Notes: generated by a model not told the origin, from the letters alone. Counted from the first letter of the stretch, positions 45,220-53,954 are shown. The stretch: 64,000 nucleotides of DNA from Palsa-948 sp964481195 (GCA_964481195.1 CAYZTB010000006.1:26277-90276); one strand, 5' to 3'. A program made the numbers and translations.

Positions 45220-46505
45220 TTCTCTTCTTTTATTTCAAAGCCCATGGCTTTTAAATCATTCCAGTAATCTGGGTATGATTTTTTTACCACAGTTGGACTT
45301 TCGATTTTCACTTCGGGGTATAACAAAGCAAGTGGAGCAAATGCCATTGCCATTCGATGATCGTGGTAGGTGCTAAATTGAAGGTCTGGTTCAAAAATAT
45401 TGCTTGAGTCTTTTTTGATTTCACTAAATGAAATAGCAAGACTATTTTTTACACTATCGTCTGCTGTAATTCCGATTTTTTTCAATTCTGTTTTAAGGGC
45501 TTTTACTCGGTCAGTCTCCTTCATATATAAAGTATGGAGTCCATTAAGTTGCATAGGTATTTTTAACCCGGAAGCAACAACAGCAACTGTTTGCGCTATG
45601 TCTGGATATTCTGTAAAGTCAAAATCAAATGCTTCGGGCTTGTAGTTCGTTTTAGAAAGCGTTATACCCTCTTCTGTAAATACTGTTCGAACACCAAAGA
45701 ACTCAAACAAATTTGCTACAACCGAATCTCCTTGAATAGATTTTCTTCTCAGCCCTTTTATTTTTAAATCAACTTCTTCGGATAGTGCGGCTATTTCGTA
45801 CCAATAGGAGGCGGAACTCCAGTCTGACTCAATGTGGTAGTCCCATCCCTGATATTCTTGTTTAGGCACAGCAATAATGTTATTTACCCAGGTATAAGTA
45901 ATGCCAAAGTGTTCAAGCACTTTCATGGTCATTAATATATACGAGCGAGAAGCAGTTTTTCCTTTTAAATGAATATTTAATCCATTTTCAAGTGTCGGTG
46001 CAATTAGTAAAAGTGCTGTGATGAATTGACTACTTACTCCAGCATCCATTTCGATATCGCCACCATTTAATTTAGCTCCTTCTATTTTAATTGGGGTAAA
46101 GCCCTCCTTATTTAAATAAGTAATTTTTGCGCCTAACTGAATTAAAGCATCAACCAATGGTTTTATTGGACGTTCATTCATTCTATCCGAGCCTGTTAGA
46201 ATTCGAGTTCCTTCTCGAGATGCAAAAAAAGCAGTAAGAAATCGAATAGTAGTGCCTCCGTGGCCGGTATAGTAGCTAACCTCAACCTCTAACTTTTTAA
46301 AAGTGCTGGCGTGGTCTCCGGAAGTTTCGTTTTTTAATATTTCAGCTAGAATCTGAGTATCCATTGAATCGGCTAAGTTGTGAGCGCGAAAATGTTGACT
46401 ACTCAATGCTTGGATTAATAGCACTCTGTTGCTCACACTTTTTGAAGAAGTGAGATACACAGTACCTTTAAGCTTTTTGTCTGATTTTGTGATTTTATAT
46501 ACCAC
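45213..46505 (-). CDS. aroA: 3-phosphoshikimate 1-carboxyvinyltransferase (EPSP synthase)
   Basis: A 430-residue enzyme joining shikimate 3-phosphate and phosphoenolpyruvate in chorismate synthesis. Seen: SSKSVSNRVLLIQAL, GHGGTTIRFLTAFFA, LTGSDRMNERPI, YMKETDRVKAL and HDHRMAMAFAPLALL. The conserved Lys of the KS-type N-terminal motif is present. It is the last gene of the aromatic operon, 67 bp after aroB; that gap shows no clear promoter or terminator. Confidence 0.94.
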   Translation of the reverse strand: MVYKITKSDKKLKGTVYLTSSKSVSNRVLLIQALSSQHFRAHNLADSMDTQILAEILKNETSGDHASTFKKLEVEVSYYTGHGGTTIRFLTAFFASREGTRILTGSDRMNERPIKPLVDALIQLGAKITYLNKEGFTPIKIEGAKLNGGDIEMDAGVSSQFITALLLIAPTLENGLNIHLKGKTASRSYILMTMKVLEHFGITYTWVNNIIAVPKQEYQGWDYHIESDWSSASYWYEIAALSEEVDLKIKGLRRKSIQGDSVVANLFEFFGVRTVFTEEGITLSKTNYKPEAFDFDFTEYPDIAQTVAVVASGLKIPMQLNGLHTLYMKETDRVKALKTELKKIGITADDSVKNSLAISFSEIKKDSSNIFEPDLQFSTYHDHRMAMAFAPLALLYPEVKIESPTVVKKSYPDYWNDLKAMGFEIKEENQ

Positions 46506-46572
46506 GAATCGTTGTTATATTACTTATTGCGAATCTACTAACTTTTTTCTCTTGTTTAAATACAGTTTCAAA

Positions 46573-47661
46573 TCAGTTGCAAATTTCATTATAATAGTTT
46601 ATTGATTCTTCAATCAAATCTGCTGAGCAAGTATTATTGATATTTGCTTTCCCAATTTTACTTATTAATGTGAAATTTATTTCTGCATTTATATTCTTTT
46701 TATCCTGTTTCATGAAATTTAAAAGCGATTTCAAATTTGTAGTTATAGGATTTGGTTTAAAGGTAGTTTTAATATAAGCTGAAATAGATTCTAACTCTTC
46801 TGTAGATAAGCCACAACATTTTCTGGATAAATAGGACTCGCAAATCATGCCAATGGCAATTGCTTCCCCATGCAATAATTTCTTTTTGGTTTTTAAAGAA
46901 GTAGATTCAACAGCATGGCCAATGGTATGTCCAAAGTTCAAGGCTTTGCGAATGTTTTTTTCTCGAGGGTCTTCTAATACAATTTTATTTTTTATGGATA
47001 TTGATTTCGTAATTATATCTTCTAGTAAAGCAGCTTGTACATTTTTTTTAGAAAATAAGTCAGAAGCTTTATTCGATAATATTAACTCCCAATATTTTTT
47101 ATCTGATATTAGTCCATGCTTAATTATTTCAGAAAAACCTGAGAGTAGTTCTCTTTGTGGAAGAGTTTTAAGGAAATTAGGCATCACAAAGACAGCTTTA
47201 GGGAAAGTGAACGTGCCTATTTGATTTTTGAAATTCAAGAAATCTATCCCTGTCTTACCTCCAACTGAAGCATCCACCTGAGAAAGTAGAGTAGTGGGGA
47301 TATTGATAAAGTCAACACCTCTTTTATAGGTTGCCGCAGCAAATGCTCCTAGGTCAGTTATTACACCACCTCCTAAATTAATTATCAGTGTATTTCTATC
47401 TGCATTGTCTTTTGAAAGAGTTTTCCATATTTTCTCACAAGTAGAAAGTGTTTTGTTTTTTTCTCCACTTTTAACTTGAATAATTGAAAAGATTGAGGGG
47501 GCAATTATTGCTTTTCGTAATGCTTGCAGACAGTATCTTTTGGAATTTTCATCAACTAAAATATAGATGTTTGAATAGTTAGATAGATATTTATCTAGTT
47601 CTTGTGATGCATCGTTTCCAATGTAAACAATATAGGTTCCTGCATTAATGGTTTTCATCAT
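46573..47661 (-). CDS. aroB: 3-dehydroquinate synthase
   Basis: About 362 residues. NAD- and metal-dependent cyclisation of DAHP to 3-dehydroquinate. Seen: NLGGGVITDLGAFAAATYKRG, PTTLLSQVDASVGGKTGID (in part), GFSEIIKHGLI, FGHTIGHAVES and LLHGEAIAIGM, giving the metal-binding Glu and two His. A GTG at 47664 and ATGs at 47661 and 47658 are all possible starts; ATG 47661 is used. Only about 7 bp separate it from the DAHP synthase gene. Confidence 0.94.
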   Translation of the reverse strand: MMKTINAGTYIVYIGNDASQELDKYLSNYSNIYILVDENSKRYCLQALRKAIIAPSIFSIIQVKSGEKNKTLSTCEKIWKTLSKDNADRNTLIINLGGGVITDLGAFAAATYKRGVDFINIPTTLLSQVDASVGGKTGIDFLNFKNQIGTFTFPKAVFVMPNFLKTLPQRELLSGFSEIIKHGLISDKKYWELILSNKASDLFSKKNVQAALLEDIITKSISIKNKIVLEDPREKNIRKALNFGHTIGHAVESTSLKTKKKLLHGEAIAIGMICESYLSRKCCGLSTEELESISAYIKTTFKPNPITTNLKSLLNFMKQDKKNINAEINFTLISKIGKANINNTCSADLIEESINYYNEICN

Positions 47662-47668
47662 CACAAAT

Positions 47669-48760
47669 TTAGGATTTCCCTTTGGACATCACTTGTTTTT
47701 GATGGTGAATAGATTCTTGGTGAATACTGTCAAAAATCTTCTTTATAAATTCTTCGGTCAGTTGTTTTTCGCTCCCTTGTTTAGTTCTTTTCTCAATGAT
47801 TTCGTTCCAGCGCACATTTTGTAAAATCGTTACTCCATTTTGTTTTTTGTATTCTCCAATAGTTCTGGCAACTTCCATTCTGTTTGCTAGTAATGCTATC
47901 AGATTATTATCCAGCTCATCAATTCGGTCCCTGCAATCTTCTAATGTGCTTATGAATTTCCTGTCTTCCACAGAGGATAGTCGTACTACAATTCTATCAA
48001 TAATATCATCTAATTGCGCTGGTGTTATTTGTTGTTTTGCATCGCTTAGTGCAACAGTAGGGTTGTTGTGTGTTTCAATCATTAGTCCTTCGTAGTCTAG
48101 GTCAATAGCAGTTTGCGAAACAGGAAAAATCAACTCTGTATTTCCGCAAATATGGCTTGGGTCGCAAATCATTGGAATGCCTGGCATTCTTCTTTTTAAT
48201 TCAATGGGCAACTCCCACATGGGTTTGTTTCTGTATTGAGATTTATCGTTTGAAGAGAATCCTCTATGAATAGCAGCAATTTTTGTGATGCCAGCTTTTT
48301 GAATTCGCTCTATGGCGCCAATCCAAAGCTCTAAATCAGCATTAACAGGATTTTTAACAAGTACGGGAACATCTACGCCCCTTAACGCATCTGCAATTTC
48401 TTGTACGCTAAATGGGTTAACAGTAGTTCTTGCTCCAATCCATAAAAAATCTACACCCATGCGTAGTGCTTCATAAACGTGTTTTACATTAGCTACTTCT
48501 ACTGCTGTTGGAAGTCCGGTTTCAGCTTTTGCTTTTTTTAACCACTCTAACCCAATAGATCCTATTCCTTCAAATTGACCTGGGCGAGTGCGAGGTTTCC
48601 AAATTCCTGCTCTTAAAATGCTTACACGTTTAGTGGCTGCAATTTCTCTTGCTGTGGTTAATACTTGTTCTTCCGATTCTGCACTACAAGGTCCTGCTAT
48701 TACAAGCGGACTTGATAAAGTGAGACCAAGTACATTTCTGATTTTACTAGTTGCTTCCAT
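47669..48760 (-). CDS. Bifunctional DAHP synthase / chorismate mutase type II
   Basis: A 363-residue fusion. Residues about 1-265 are a class I-beta DAHP synthase: VIAGPCSAESEEQ, RAGIWKPRTRPGQFEG, WIGARTTVNPF, VKNPVNAD and MICDPSHICG. Residues about 275-355 are an AroQ-type chorismate mutase: LEDCRDRIDELDNNLIALLANRMEVARTIGEYK (in part) with the active-site Arg and Lys positions. It thus catalyses both the first step of the shikimate route and the branch to prephenate. In such fusions the mutase domain serves as the feedback sensor; here that is an inference. Confidence 0.94.
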   Translation of the reverse strand: MEATSKIRNVLGLTLSSPLVIAGPCSAESEEQVLTTAREIAATKRVSILRAGIWKPRTRPGQFEGIGSIGLEWLKKAKAETGLPTAVEVANVKHVYEALRMGVDFLWIGARTTVNPFSVQEIADALRGVDVPVLVKNPVNADLELWIGAIERIQKAGITKIAAIHRGFSSNDKSQYRNKPMWELPIELKRRMPGIPMICDPSHICGNTELIFPVSQTAIDLDYEGLMIETHNNPTVALSDAKQQITPAQLDDIIDRIVVRLSSVEDRKFISTLEDCRDRIDELDNNLIALLANRMEVARTIGEYKKQNGVTILQNVRWNEIIEKRTKQGSEKQLTEEFIKKIFDSIHQESIHHQKQVMSKGKS

Positions 48761-48766
48761 TTTTTT

Positions 48767-49603
48767 TTATTTTAATATTTTTCTTATTGCGTTTGCTTGC
48801 ACCATTGCTTGATGAGTTCCTTTTGTGTTTTTTTTATCTATATCTTTTTTAAATTTTGTTAAATGTTTGATGTAAGTACCTAATGCTTTTGAAACATACT
48901 TTGAGTTTTGATCAAAGATGGGTGCCCACATAGCTGGGGAGCTTTTGGCTAAACGTACGGTAGACTCAAAACCAGATCCTGCGAGATCAAAAATGGTAGA
49001 AGTATTTTTTTCCATTTCCAATACTGTAGTGGCTAGAGCAAATGAGGAAATATGAGAGATATGTGATACGTAAGCAACGTGCTTATCGTGCTCATCGGCT
49101 TTCATAAAAAGTAGTTTGGCATTCAAAGTTTCATATAACTCTGATACACGTTCCACCACCCAGAGTGCGCTATCGTCAACACAAAGAATACATGGTTTAT
49201 TGTCAAATAAATTATGAATGGCTGCTTTTGGACCTGAGTTTTCTGTACCTGCAATAGGATGTGTGCCTACAAACTGTTTTCTACGAGGGTGCTTTTTAAT
49301 TGCTTTACAAATAGTATTTTTAGTGGAACCAGTGTCCATCACAATGTTGTTATCTCCAATTAAATCTAATATCTGAGGCAGCAATTTTGAAGATACAGAT
49401 ACTGGTGTTGCCAAAATAATAAGTTCTGAATCTAAGGAGTCCTTCAGTTCTTTAATCTCATCTGCAATGCCTCTTTCTAATGCAGATTTGCAATGTTCTT
49501 CGTTGCTATCAACGCCAATTACATGAGTGCAGTATTTACGCGCTTTTAAATCCAGCGCCATCGATCCTCCAATAAGTCCAAGTCCAATTATTGTAATAGT
49601 CAT
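48767..49603 (-). CDS. tyrA: Prephenate dehydrogenase
   Basis: A 278-residue NAD(P)-dependent enzyme making 4-hydroxyphenylpyruvate for tyrosine. Seen: Rossmann IIGLGLIGGSMALDLKA, MDTGSTKNTICKAI, and the catalytic-site GTHPIAGTENSGPKAA with the conserved His. No mutase or ACT domain is attached. Fits between the aminotransferase and the DAHP synthase fusion with 6-7 bp gaps. Confidence 0.93.
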   Translation of the reverse strand: MTITIIGLGLIGGSMALDLKARKYCTHVIGVDSNEEHCKSALERGIADEIKELKDSLDSELIILATPVSVSSKLLPQILDLIGDNNIVMDTGSTKNTICKAIKKHPRRKQFVGTHPIAGTENSGPKAAIHNLFDNKPCILCVDDSALWVVERVSELYETLNAKLLFMKADEHDKHVAYVSHISHISSFALATTVLEMEKNTSTIFDLAGSGFESTVRLAKSSPAMWAPIFDQNSKYVSKALGTYIKHLTKFKKDIDKKNTKGTHQAMVQANAIRKILK

Positions 49604-49610
49604 TTTGCAA

Positions 49611-50831
49611 TTAGGTTAATTCAACTTCTTTTAGTTTCTGAAATTTGGACTTACTTTTTTGTACATATTTTTTTACTCGTCTTATCGCTTTGTCAAAAGC
49701 GGCAAGGTCTGTGCAAAGTGATACTCTCACATATCCTTCTCCATTTTTCCCAAAAATAAATCCGGGTGTTATAAAGACTTGTGCATTTAATAATAGACTC
49801 TCTACAAATGCTTCGGAATTAATTTTTGAATTATTAATTTTAGCCCAAACAAACAAACCTACTTGCTGGGTGGAGTAATCGCACTTTAATATATCTAAAA
49901 GCTCCCAAGCCTTTTCCCTTCTTCTTTTATACTCTTCATTTCTTTTGCTGTGCCAAGAAGATAAGTTTTGTAAAGCTTCAGCAGCTGCTGCTTGTATTGG
50001 AAGAAACATGCCAGAGTCTACATTGCTTTTTACTTTAAGAATAGTGTTTATATATTCTTTCTTTCCAGCTATCCATCCAACTCTCCATCCAGCCATGTTG
50101 TGAGATTTACTAAGTGAATTTAGTTCGATAGCAACATCTTTTGCTCCAGCATAACTTAATATGCTCTTTGGTTTATCAACGTTTAGCACCAGACTGTAAG
50201 GATTATCGTGACAAATAAGAACTTTGTGTTTTTTAGCAAAAGCAATTAGCGTGTTAAAGCATTCGTCAGTTGCTTCAGCACCCGTTGGCATGTTGGGATA
50301 GTTCAGCCAAATGATTTTTATTTTTGATTTATTCTTAGACACCTTAAGTTCGAGTTCCTTTAAATCGGGCATCCAATTATTTTTTTCTTTCAAATTGAAG
50401 AGAATCATTTCTGCTCCTGCCATTTTAGAAACTGATGTATAAGTTGGGTATCCTGGATCAGGAATTAGAACTTTATCTCCAGCATTTAAAAAAGCCAATG
50501 ATATATGAGTGATGCCTTCTTTAGATCCAAGCAACGGCAATATTTCTTCTTCGCTATTTAGTTTTACGCTATACGTTTCATTGTAAAAATTTGAAATTGC
50601 ATTTCGTAACTCTATGGTACCTCTGTAAGACTGGTATCCATGATTTTTGGGATTCTTTGCAGCACTAATAAGGGCATTCACTGTGTTTTCGGATGGGTAC
50701 ATATCGGGGCTTCCAATTCCGAGGTTAATAATATTATTGCCTTTTGCATTTAAATCACGGATTTGCTGCAACTTTTGTGAGAAGTAATACTCCTGCACAT
50801 TGTTTAATCTTTTTGCTTGTTTAATTATCAT
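49611..50831 (-). CDS. Class I/II aminotransferase (aromatic or prephenate type by context)
   Basis: A 406-residue PLP enzyme of fold type I. Seen: NLGIGSPDMYPSENTV, GSKEGITHISLAFLNAGD, WLNYPNMPTGA, and the PLP-Lys motif ELNSLSKSHNMAGWRVGW. By sequence it resembles LL-diaminopimelate/aspartate aminotransferases, but its place between pheA and tyrA suggests transamination of phenylpyruvate, hydroxyphenylpyruvate or prephenate. Substrate is inferred only from context. Confidence 0.85.
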   Translation of the reverse strand: MIIKQAKRLNNVQEYYFSQKLQQIRDLNAKGNNIINLGIGSPDMYPSENTVNALISAAKNPKNHGYQSYRGTIELRNAISNFYNETYSVKLNSEEEILPLLGSKEGITHISLAFLNAGDKVLIPDPGYPTYTSVSKMAGAEMILFNLKEKNNWMPDLKELELKVSKNKSKIKIIWLNYPNMPTGAEATDECFNTLIAFAKKHKVLICHDNPYSLVLNVDKPKSILSYAGAKDVAIELNSLSKSHNMAGWRVGWIAGKKEYINTILKVKSNVDSGMFLPIQAAAAEALQNLSSWHSKRNEEYKRRREKAWELLDILKCDYSTQQVGLFVWAKINNSKINSEAFVESLLLNAQVFITPGFIFGKNGEGYVRVSLCTDLAAFDKAIRRVKKYVQKSKSKFQKLKEVELT

Positions 50832-50841
50832 GTTGGCAATT

Positions 50842-51705
50842 TTATTCTGCGCTTAACAGAGCAGAAGAGAGTTCAATAATTTTTTCTCCTTTAATATATT
50901 CTCCCAGAATTTTAATTTCACTTAATGATGGTTTTATTGCATTTAAAGCATTTTGGTAATTGCTGTAGTTTTCAAATTCCATATCTACGTGTATGTAATA
51001 CTCCCATTCTCTACCTACAATGGGTAGTGATTGAATTTTAGTTAAATTAATATCGTATTTAGCAAGTAGCGTTAATACATTTGCTAAGTTTCCTTTTTCG
51101 TGTTTAATAGTAAAGTACAAAGACGATTTATTTACTTCAGCAGTTTCTTTTTTTGCAGATGTTGAAAGAGCCAAAAAACGTGTATAGTTTTTCTTGTGTG
51201 TTTCAATAGCTTCAGCTAATATTGTAAGATTATATATATCAGCAACGTGTAATCCGGCTATTGCTCCAATGTTTTTTAGTTGTTTTTCTGAAATTCTACG
51301 CGCTACAGCAGCAGTATCTTCTGCTTCTACTAATTTAATGTTGGGGTACTTATCGAAAAAGTGTTGGCACTGCAAAATAGCCATAGGGTGGGAGTGAACC
51401 TCCTTAATATTTTCTATTGTTTGGCCATTTAAAGCAAGTAGGTTTTGCTGTATATGTAAATACACTTCTCCAATAATATTTGTATTGGATTCTCGCAACA
51501 TAGCATAGTTAGGCAAAATAGTTCCTGCAACGGTATTTTCAATAGCCGTAATGCCAAAGTCTGCAGTGTTGTTCATTACGTTATCAAATACGTCTTTGAA
51601 TGAATAGCATTCAACACATGCTATGTTATTGCCAAAGTACTTTTGAGCAGCAAGCTCATGAAATGATCCCCTGACCCCTTGAATTGCGATTTTAATTGTT
51701 TTCAT
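50842..51705 (-). CDS. pheA: Prephenate dehydratase with ACT domain
   Basis: A 287-residue enzyme converting prephenate to phenylpyruvate. Seen: IQGVRGSFHELAAQKYFG, FGITAIENTVAGTILPNY, catalytic NYTRFLALS, and a C-terminal ACT domain (about 195-275) with KHEKGNLANVLTLLAKYDIN and LTKIQSLPI, where phenylalanine would bind for feedback inhibition. No mutase domain is present; that function is in the DAHP synthase fusion downstream. First structural gene after the attenuator. Confidence 0.94.
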   Translation of the reverse strand: MKTIKIAIQGVRGSFHELAAQKYFGNNIACVECYSFKDVFDNVMNNTADFGITAIENTVAGTILPNYAMLRESNTNIIGEVYLHIQQNLLALNGQTIENIKEVHSHPMAILQCQHFFDKYPNIKLVEAEDTAAVARRISEKQLKNIGAIAGLHVADIYNLTILAEAIETHKKNYTRFLALSTSAKKETAEVNKSSLYFTIKHEKGNLANVLTLLAKYDINLTKIQSLPIVGREWEYYIHVDMEFENYSNYQNALNAIKPSLSEIKILGEYIKGEKIIELSSALLSAE

Positions 51706-51750
51706 TTTATTTCTGCTATTGCTTATAACTAATTTTCGATAAAAAAATCC

Positions 51751-51783
51751 AAAAAAAAACCCCTCTCGTTTTAACGGGAGGGG
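51751..51783 (-). terminator. Attenuator terminator of the aromatic operon
   Basis: In the minus-strand RNA a 10-bp stem (51783-51774 with 51769-51760; CCCCTCCCGT / ACGAGAGGGG, one G-U pair, 4-nt loop) is followed by nine consecutive U (51759-51751). It is a textbook intrinsic terminator placed 45 bp before pheA, in the orientation of that gene, with no other gene ending there. Confidence 0.9.
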
Positions 51784-51811
51784 CTTCTTTAAAGCCTAGA
51801 TAAATATAGAT

Positions 51812-51868
51812 TTATCCCTCCAGTGAAGGTGTAGGATAAAACCAAAAATATGTTTGTGTAACTTTCAT
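51812..51868 (-). CDS. Aromatic amino-acid leader peptide (Tyr-Phe-Trp-Phe-Tyr)
   Basis: An 18-codon ORF, ATG 51868 to TAA 51812, encoding MKVTQTYFWFYPTPSLEG. Codons 7-11 are Tyr, Phe, Trp, Phe, Tyr in a row, so five of 18 residues are aromatic and all three aromatic amino acids are read. The ATG lies about 19 bp after a strong -7 element, and the ORF ends 28 bp before the terminator stem. It is probably not a functional protein; translation itself would be the signal. Confidence 0.85.
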   Translation of the reverse strand: MKVTQTYFWFYPTPSLEG

Positions 51869-51886
51869 TTCTTATTAATCGATATG

Positions 51887-51916
51887 CAAATGTATAAATA
51901 TTATTTACATAACAAA
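51887..51916 (-). promoter_or_regulatory. Promoter of the aromatic operon
   Basis: On the minus strand TTTG (51916-51913), 18 nt, TACATTTG (51894-51887): an excellent match to the Bacteroidota -33/-7 consensus. Transcription would start near 51881, about a dozen bases before the leader-peptide ATG. Confidence 0.75.
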
Positions 51917-51937
51917 TAGCTATTTCAAAAGCCTTTC

Positions 51938-51945
51938 TAAATTTG
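51938..51945 (+). promoter_or_regulatory. Candidate -7 element for proline dehydrogenase
   Basis: TAAATTTG matches TAnnTTTG 14 bp before the proline dehydrogenase ATG. No exact TTTG at standard spacing. It lies back to back with the aromatic operon promoter. Confidence 0.45.
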
Positions 51946-51959
51946 CAATCTTTATTACT

Positions 51960-53180
51960 ATGCCAGTTTCCTTTGAAAACACACGAATAGCTTTCGCTTC
52001 TAAAAGCGATTCTGATCTGCGAAGTTCCTATTGGTTATTCAGAATAATAGGTAATCCATCTATGGTTATTGTAGGAAAGTGGCTTACAGAAATAGCGCTT
52101 GCTTTATATATTCCAATTAAATGGCTTATAAAACCTACCATTTTCAAGCATTTTTGTGGGGGGGAAACTGTTAAAGAATCAAGGGAGAAGATGGCGGAAT
52201 TGGCCAAAAGCAATCTTAAGTCAGTGTTAGACTATTCTGCCGAGGGTAAACATTCGGAAACGGATTTTGATAACTGTGCCAAAGAAATAATAGACATCAT
52301 TCAGGAAGCATCTAAAAATACAAATATTGGGTTTTCAGTTTTTAAACCTACTGGTGTAGCAAGGTTTGCTTTGCTTGAAAAAATATCAACTCATTTGTTA
52401 GATAATGGGCAGGTTGTTATGCAAGGAAGTAACAATTCTAAGTATGCTAATGGGCTTAGCGAGCTTGAGCTAAAAGAATTTACTCGTGCGCAAGAAAGAT
52501 TTAATAGAATTTGCAAAGCTTCTTTTGAAGCGGGAGTGCCTGTTTTTGTGGATGCTGAAGAATCTTGGATACAAAAAGTAGTAGATGAGCTAGTAAAAGA
52601 TATGATGAATATCTACAACAGAGAAAAGCCTATTGTATATAACACTTTTCAGTTGTATAGAACAGATAGAGTATCTTATTTAAAGGAGTGTTATGCTCTA
52701 GCCGAAAAAGAAAATTATTTTCTTGGTGCTAAATTAGTTAGGGGTGCTTATATGGAAAAGGAAAGAGCGCGAGCAATTGAAAAAGGATATGATTCGCCTA
52801 TAAATAAAACAAAAGATGCTACGGATTTGAATTATGATAGTGCGTTGGAGTTTTGCATGAGTCATTTGGATAGGGTTGCATTTTGTTGTGCTTCACACAA
52901 TGAAAAAAGCACCATGTTGGTTGTTAAAAAAATGGAAGAAGCCGCACTTCCTAAAAACCATTCTCGTATTTATTTTTCACAGTTACTTGGAATGAGTGAT
53001 CACATTTCTTTCAATTTAGCTTCTGCTGGTTATAACGTTTCCAAATATGTGCCTTATGGCCCCATTCGCGATGTGTTACCTTATTTGATTAGACGAGCTC
53101 AGGAAAATACTTCAGTGAAAGGGCAAACTGGCAGGGAACTGGGATTAATAAAGAAGGAGCGCCAGCGTAGGGTTGGATAG
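51960..53180 (+). CDS. Proline dehydrogenase
   Basis: A 406-residue FAD-dependent enzyme oxidising proline to pyrroline-5-carboxylate at the membrane. Seen: SVFKPTGVARFALLEKIS, PVFVDAEESWIQ, YNTFQLYRTDR, LGAKLVRGAYMEKERARA and the C-terminal substrate motif YVPYGPIRDVLPYLIRRAQENTS (shown in part) with the conserved RR pair. It is the stand-alone form; no P5C dehydrogenase domain or putA-like fusion. It is transcribed away from the aromatic operon. Confidence 0.93.
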   Translation: MPVSFENTRIAFASKSDSDLRSSYWLFRIIGNPSMVIVGKWLTEIALALYIPIKWLIKPTIFKHFCGGETVKESREKMAELAKSNLKSVLDYSAEGKHSETDFDNCAKEIIDIIQEASKNTNIGFSVFKPTGVARFALLEKISTHLLDNGQVVMQGSNNSKYANGLSELELKEFTRAQERFNRICKASFEAGVPVFVDAEESWIQKVVDELVKDMMNIYNREKPIVYNTFQLYRTDRVSYLKECYALAEKENYFLGAKLVRGAYMEKERARAIEKGYDSPINKTKDATDLNYDSALEFCMSHLDRVAFCCASHNEKSTMLVVKKMEEAALPKNHSRIYFSQLLGMSDHISFNLASAGYNVSKYVPYGPIRDVLPYLIRRAQENTSVKGQTGRELGLIKKERQRRVG

Positions 53181-53247
53181 CAATCCTGTACCTTATATTT
53201 TATCACTTGCCATTAAATATTTCAATTTTTCAGAAAACTATTTTTTT

Positions 53248-53427
53248 ATGTCCCTGAATAGCATTGCTATTATAGTACGATCAATTTCTGAAAGGCTTTT
53301 TGCCAATTATTACCTTAAATTTAAGAAGCCAGTTCGCCCTACCAAAGTGTTTACAAATCCTAAAGTTGCTGAAGAGTGGCTGGGTCAGTTTGTCAAAATT
53401 GAAGAGCCTTTGAATTATGATCTGTGA
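53248..53427 (+). pseudogene. Probable C-terminal remnant of a small STAS/SEC14-like protein
   Basis: From ATG 53248 the frame encodes about 59 residues (SIAIIVRSISERLFANYYLK, then KPVRPTKVFTNPKVAEEWLG). This resembles only the C-terminal half of the small STAS/SEC14-like proteins of Bacteroidota, which normally have about 120-140 residues. The same frame is open back to 53173 but that part has no likeness to the family and overlaps proline dehydrogenase. It is therefore read as a decayed or truncated copy; a real short gene is possible. Confidence 0.4.
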
Positions 53428-53540
53428 ATTATGCCGATGCGACATATCTATTATTCCAATTACAAAGGAATATGTCGACTGGCTGCCGATAGCTATCGGT
53501 AACCATAATATTTCGGGCTATTTTTTAAAGAGTAATGGTA

Positions 53541-53945
53541 TTACTTGCAGAGGCAGGTATCTTTTTTTTCGTTAAGATCAATCGCAGTTTCTATTTCTGA
53601 AATGCTATCTATCGTTGTTACTACGATTCTAATTTTTTTATTGCCTGTGATGGTGCCATCAATGGCATAAGAAGGGCATGGCGTATCCCGGATATTACTT
53701 TCAGAAAAATTTACATCCCCATTTTTTAGAACGTTCAGTATGCTTGCTTCGTCTATTTCCCTACATGCCATCATGCATTTTGCGTGAGGCGAATAAATTA
53801 TTTTAGAATTTAGAATATTATTTTTTACTCTGTTTTCTGGTAACCAATACGTTCTGTCCCGATCTTTAATCAATGTGAAGTAAACCATAACAGAGCCTAC
53901 AATAATTCCTACTGAGAATAAAAGAATACGTTTTGATTTTGTCAT
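53541..53945 (-). CDS. DUF4258 domain-containing small membrane-anchored protein
   Basis: A 134-residue protein with an N-terminal hydrophobic anchor (about 7-25) and a DUF4258-like domain: YSPHAKCMMACREIDEASILNVLKNG (shown in part), CPSYAIDG, IRIVVTTIDS and a closing DTCLCK. DUF4258 shares the BrnT/RelE-like small fold, though no toxin partner lies beside it. It follows alanine dehydrogenase by 9 bp and probably shares its mRNA. Confidence 0.75.
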   Translation of the reverse strand: MTKSKRILLFSVGIIVGSVMVYFTLIKDRDRTYWLPENRVKNNILNSKIIYSPHAKCMMACREIDEASILNVLKNGDVNFSESNIRDTPCPSYAIDGTITGNKKIRIVVTTIDSISEIETAIDLNEKKDTCLCK

Positions 53946-53954
53946 TCTTGATTG

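Larger units (their letters stand above)
51751..51868 (-). promoter_or_regulatory. Transcription attenuator of the pheA-aroA operon
   Basis: In transcript order: leader peptide (51868-51812), candidate antiterminator strand GGAGGG (51821-51816) inside its last codons, small hairpin GGCUU/AAGCC (51796-51792 with 51786-51782), then the terminator. GGAGGG is complementary to CCCUCC in the 5' arm of the terminator. A ribosome stalled on the aromatic codons would leave GGAGGG free and block termination; one at the stop codon would cover it. This is inferred from sequence alone. Confidence 0.8.

Noticed and set aside
46847..47224. 125-codon ORF antisense to aroB
   Set aside because: Composition and position are explained by the conserved aroB frame on the other strand.
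51706..51880. T-box riboswitch upstream of pheA
   Set aside because: No T-box bulge sequence or specifier-loop architecture was seen; the translated leader with aromatic codons explains the terminator better.
53541..53945. DUF4258 protein as half of a toxin-antitoxin pair
   Set aside because: It has a membrane anchor and no small partner gene on either side; the neighbour is alanine dehydrogenase.
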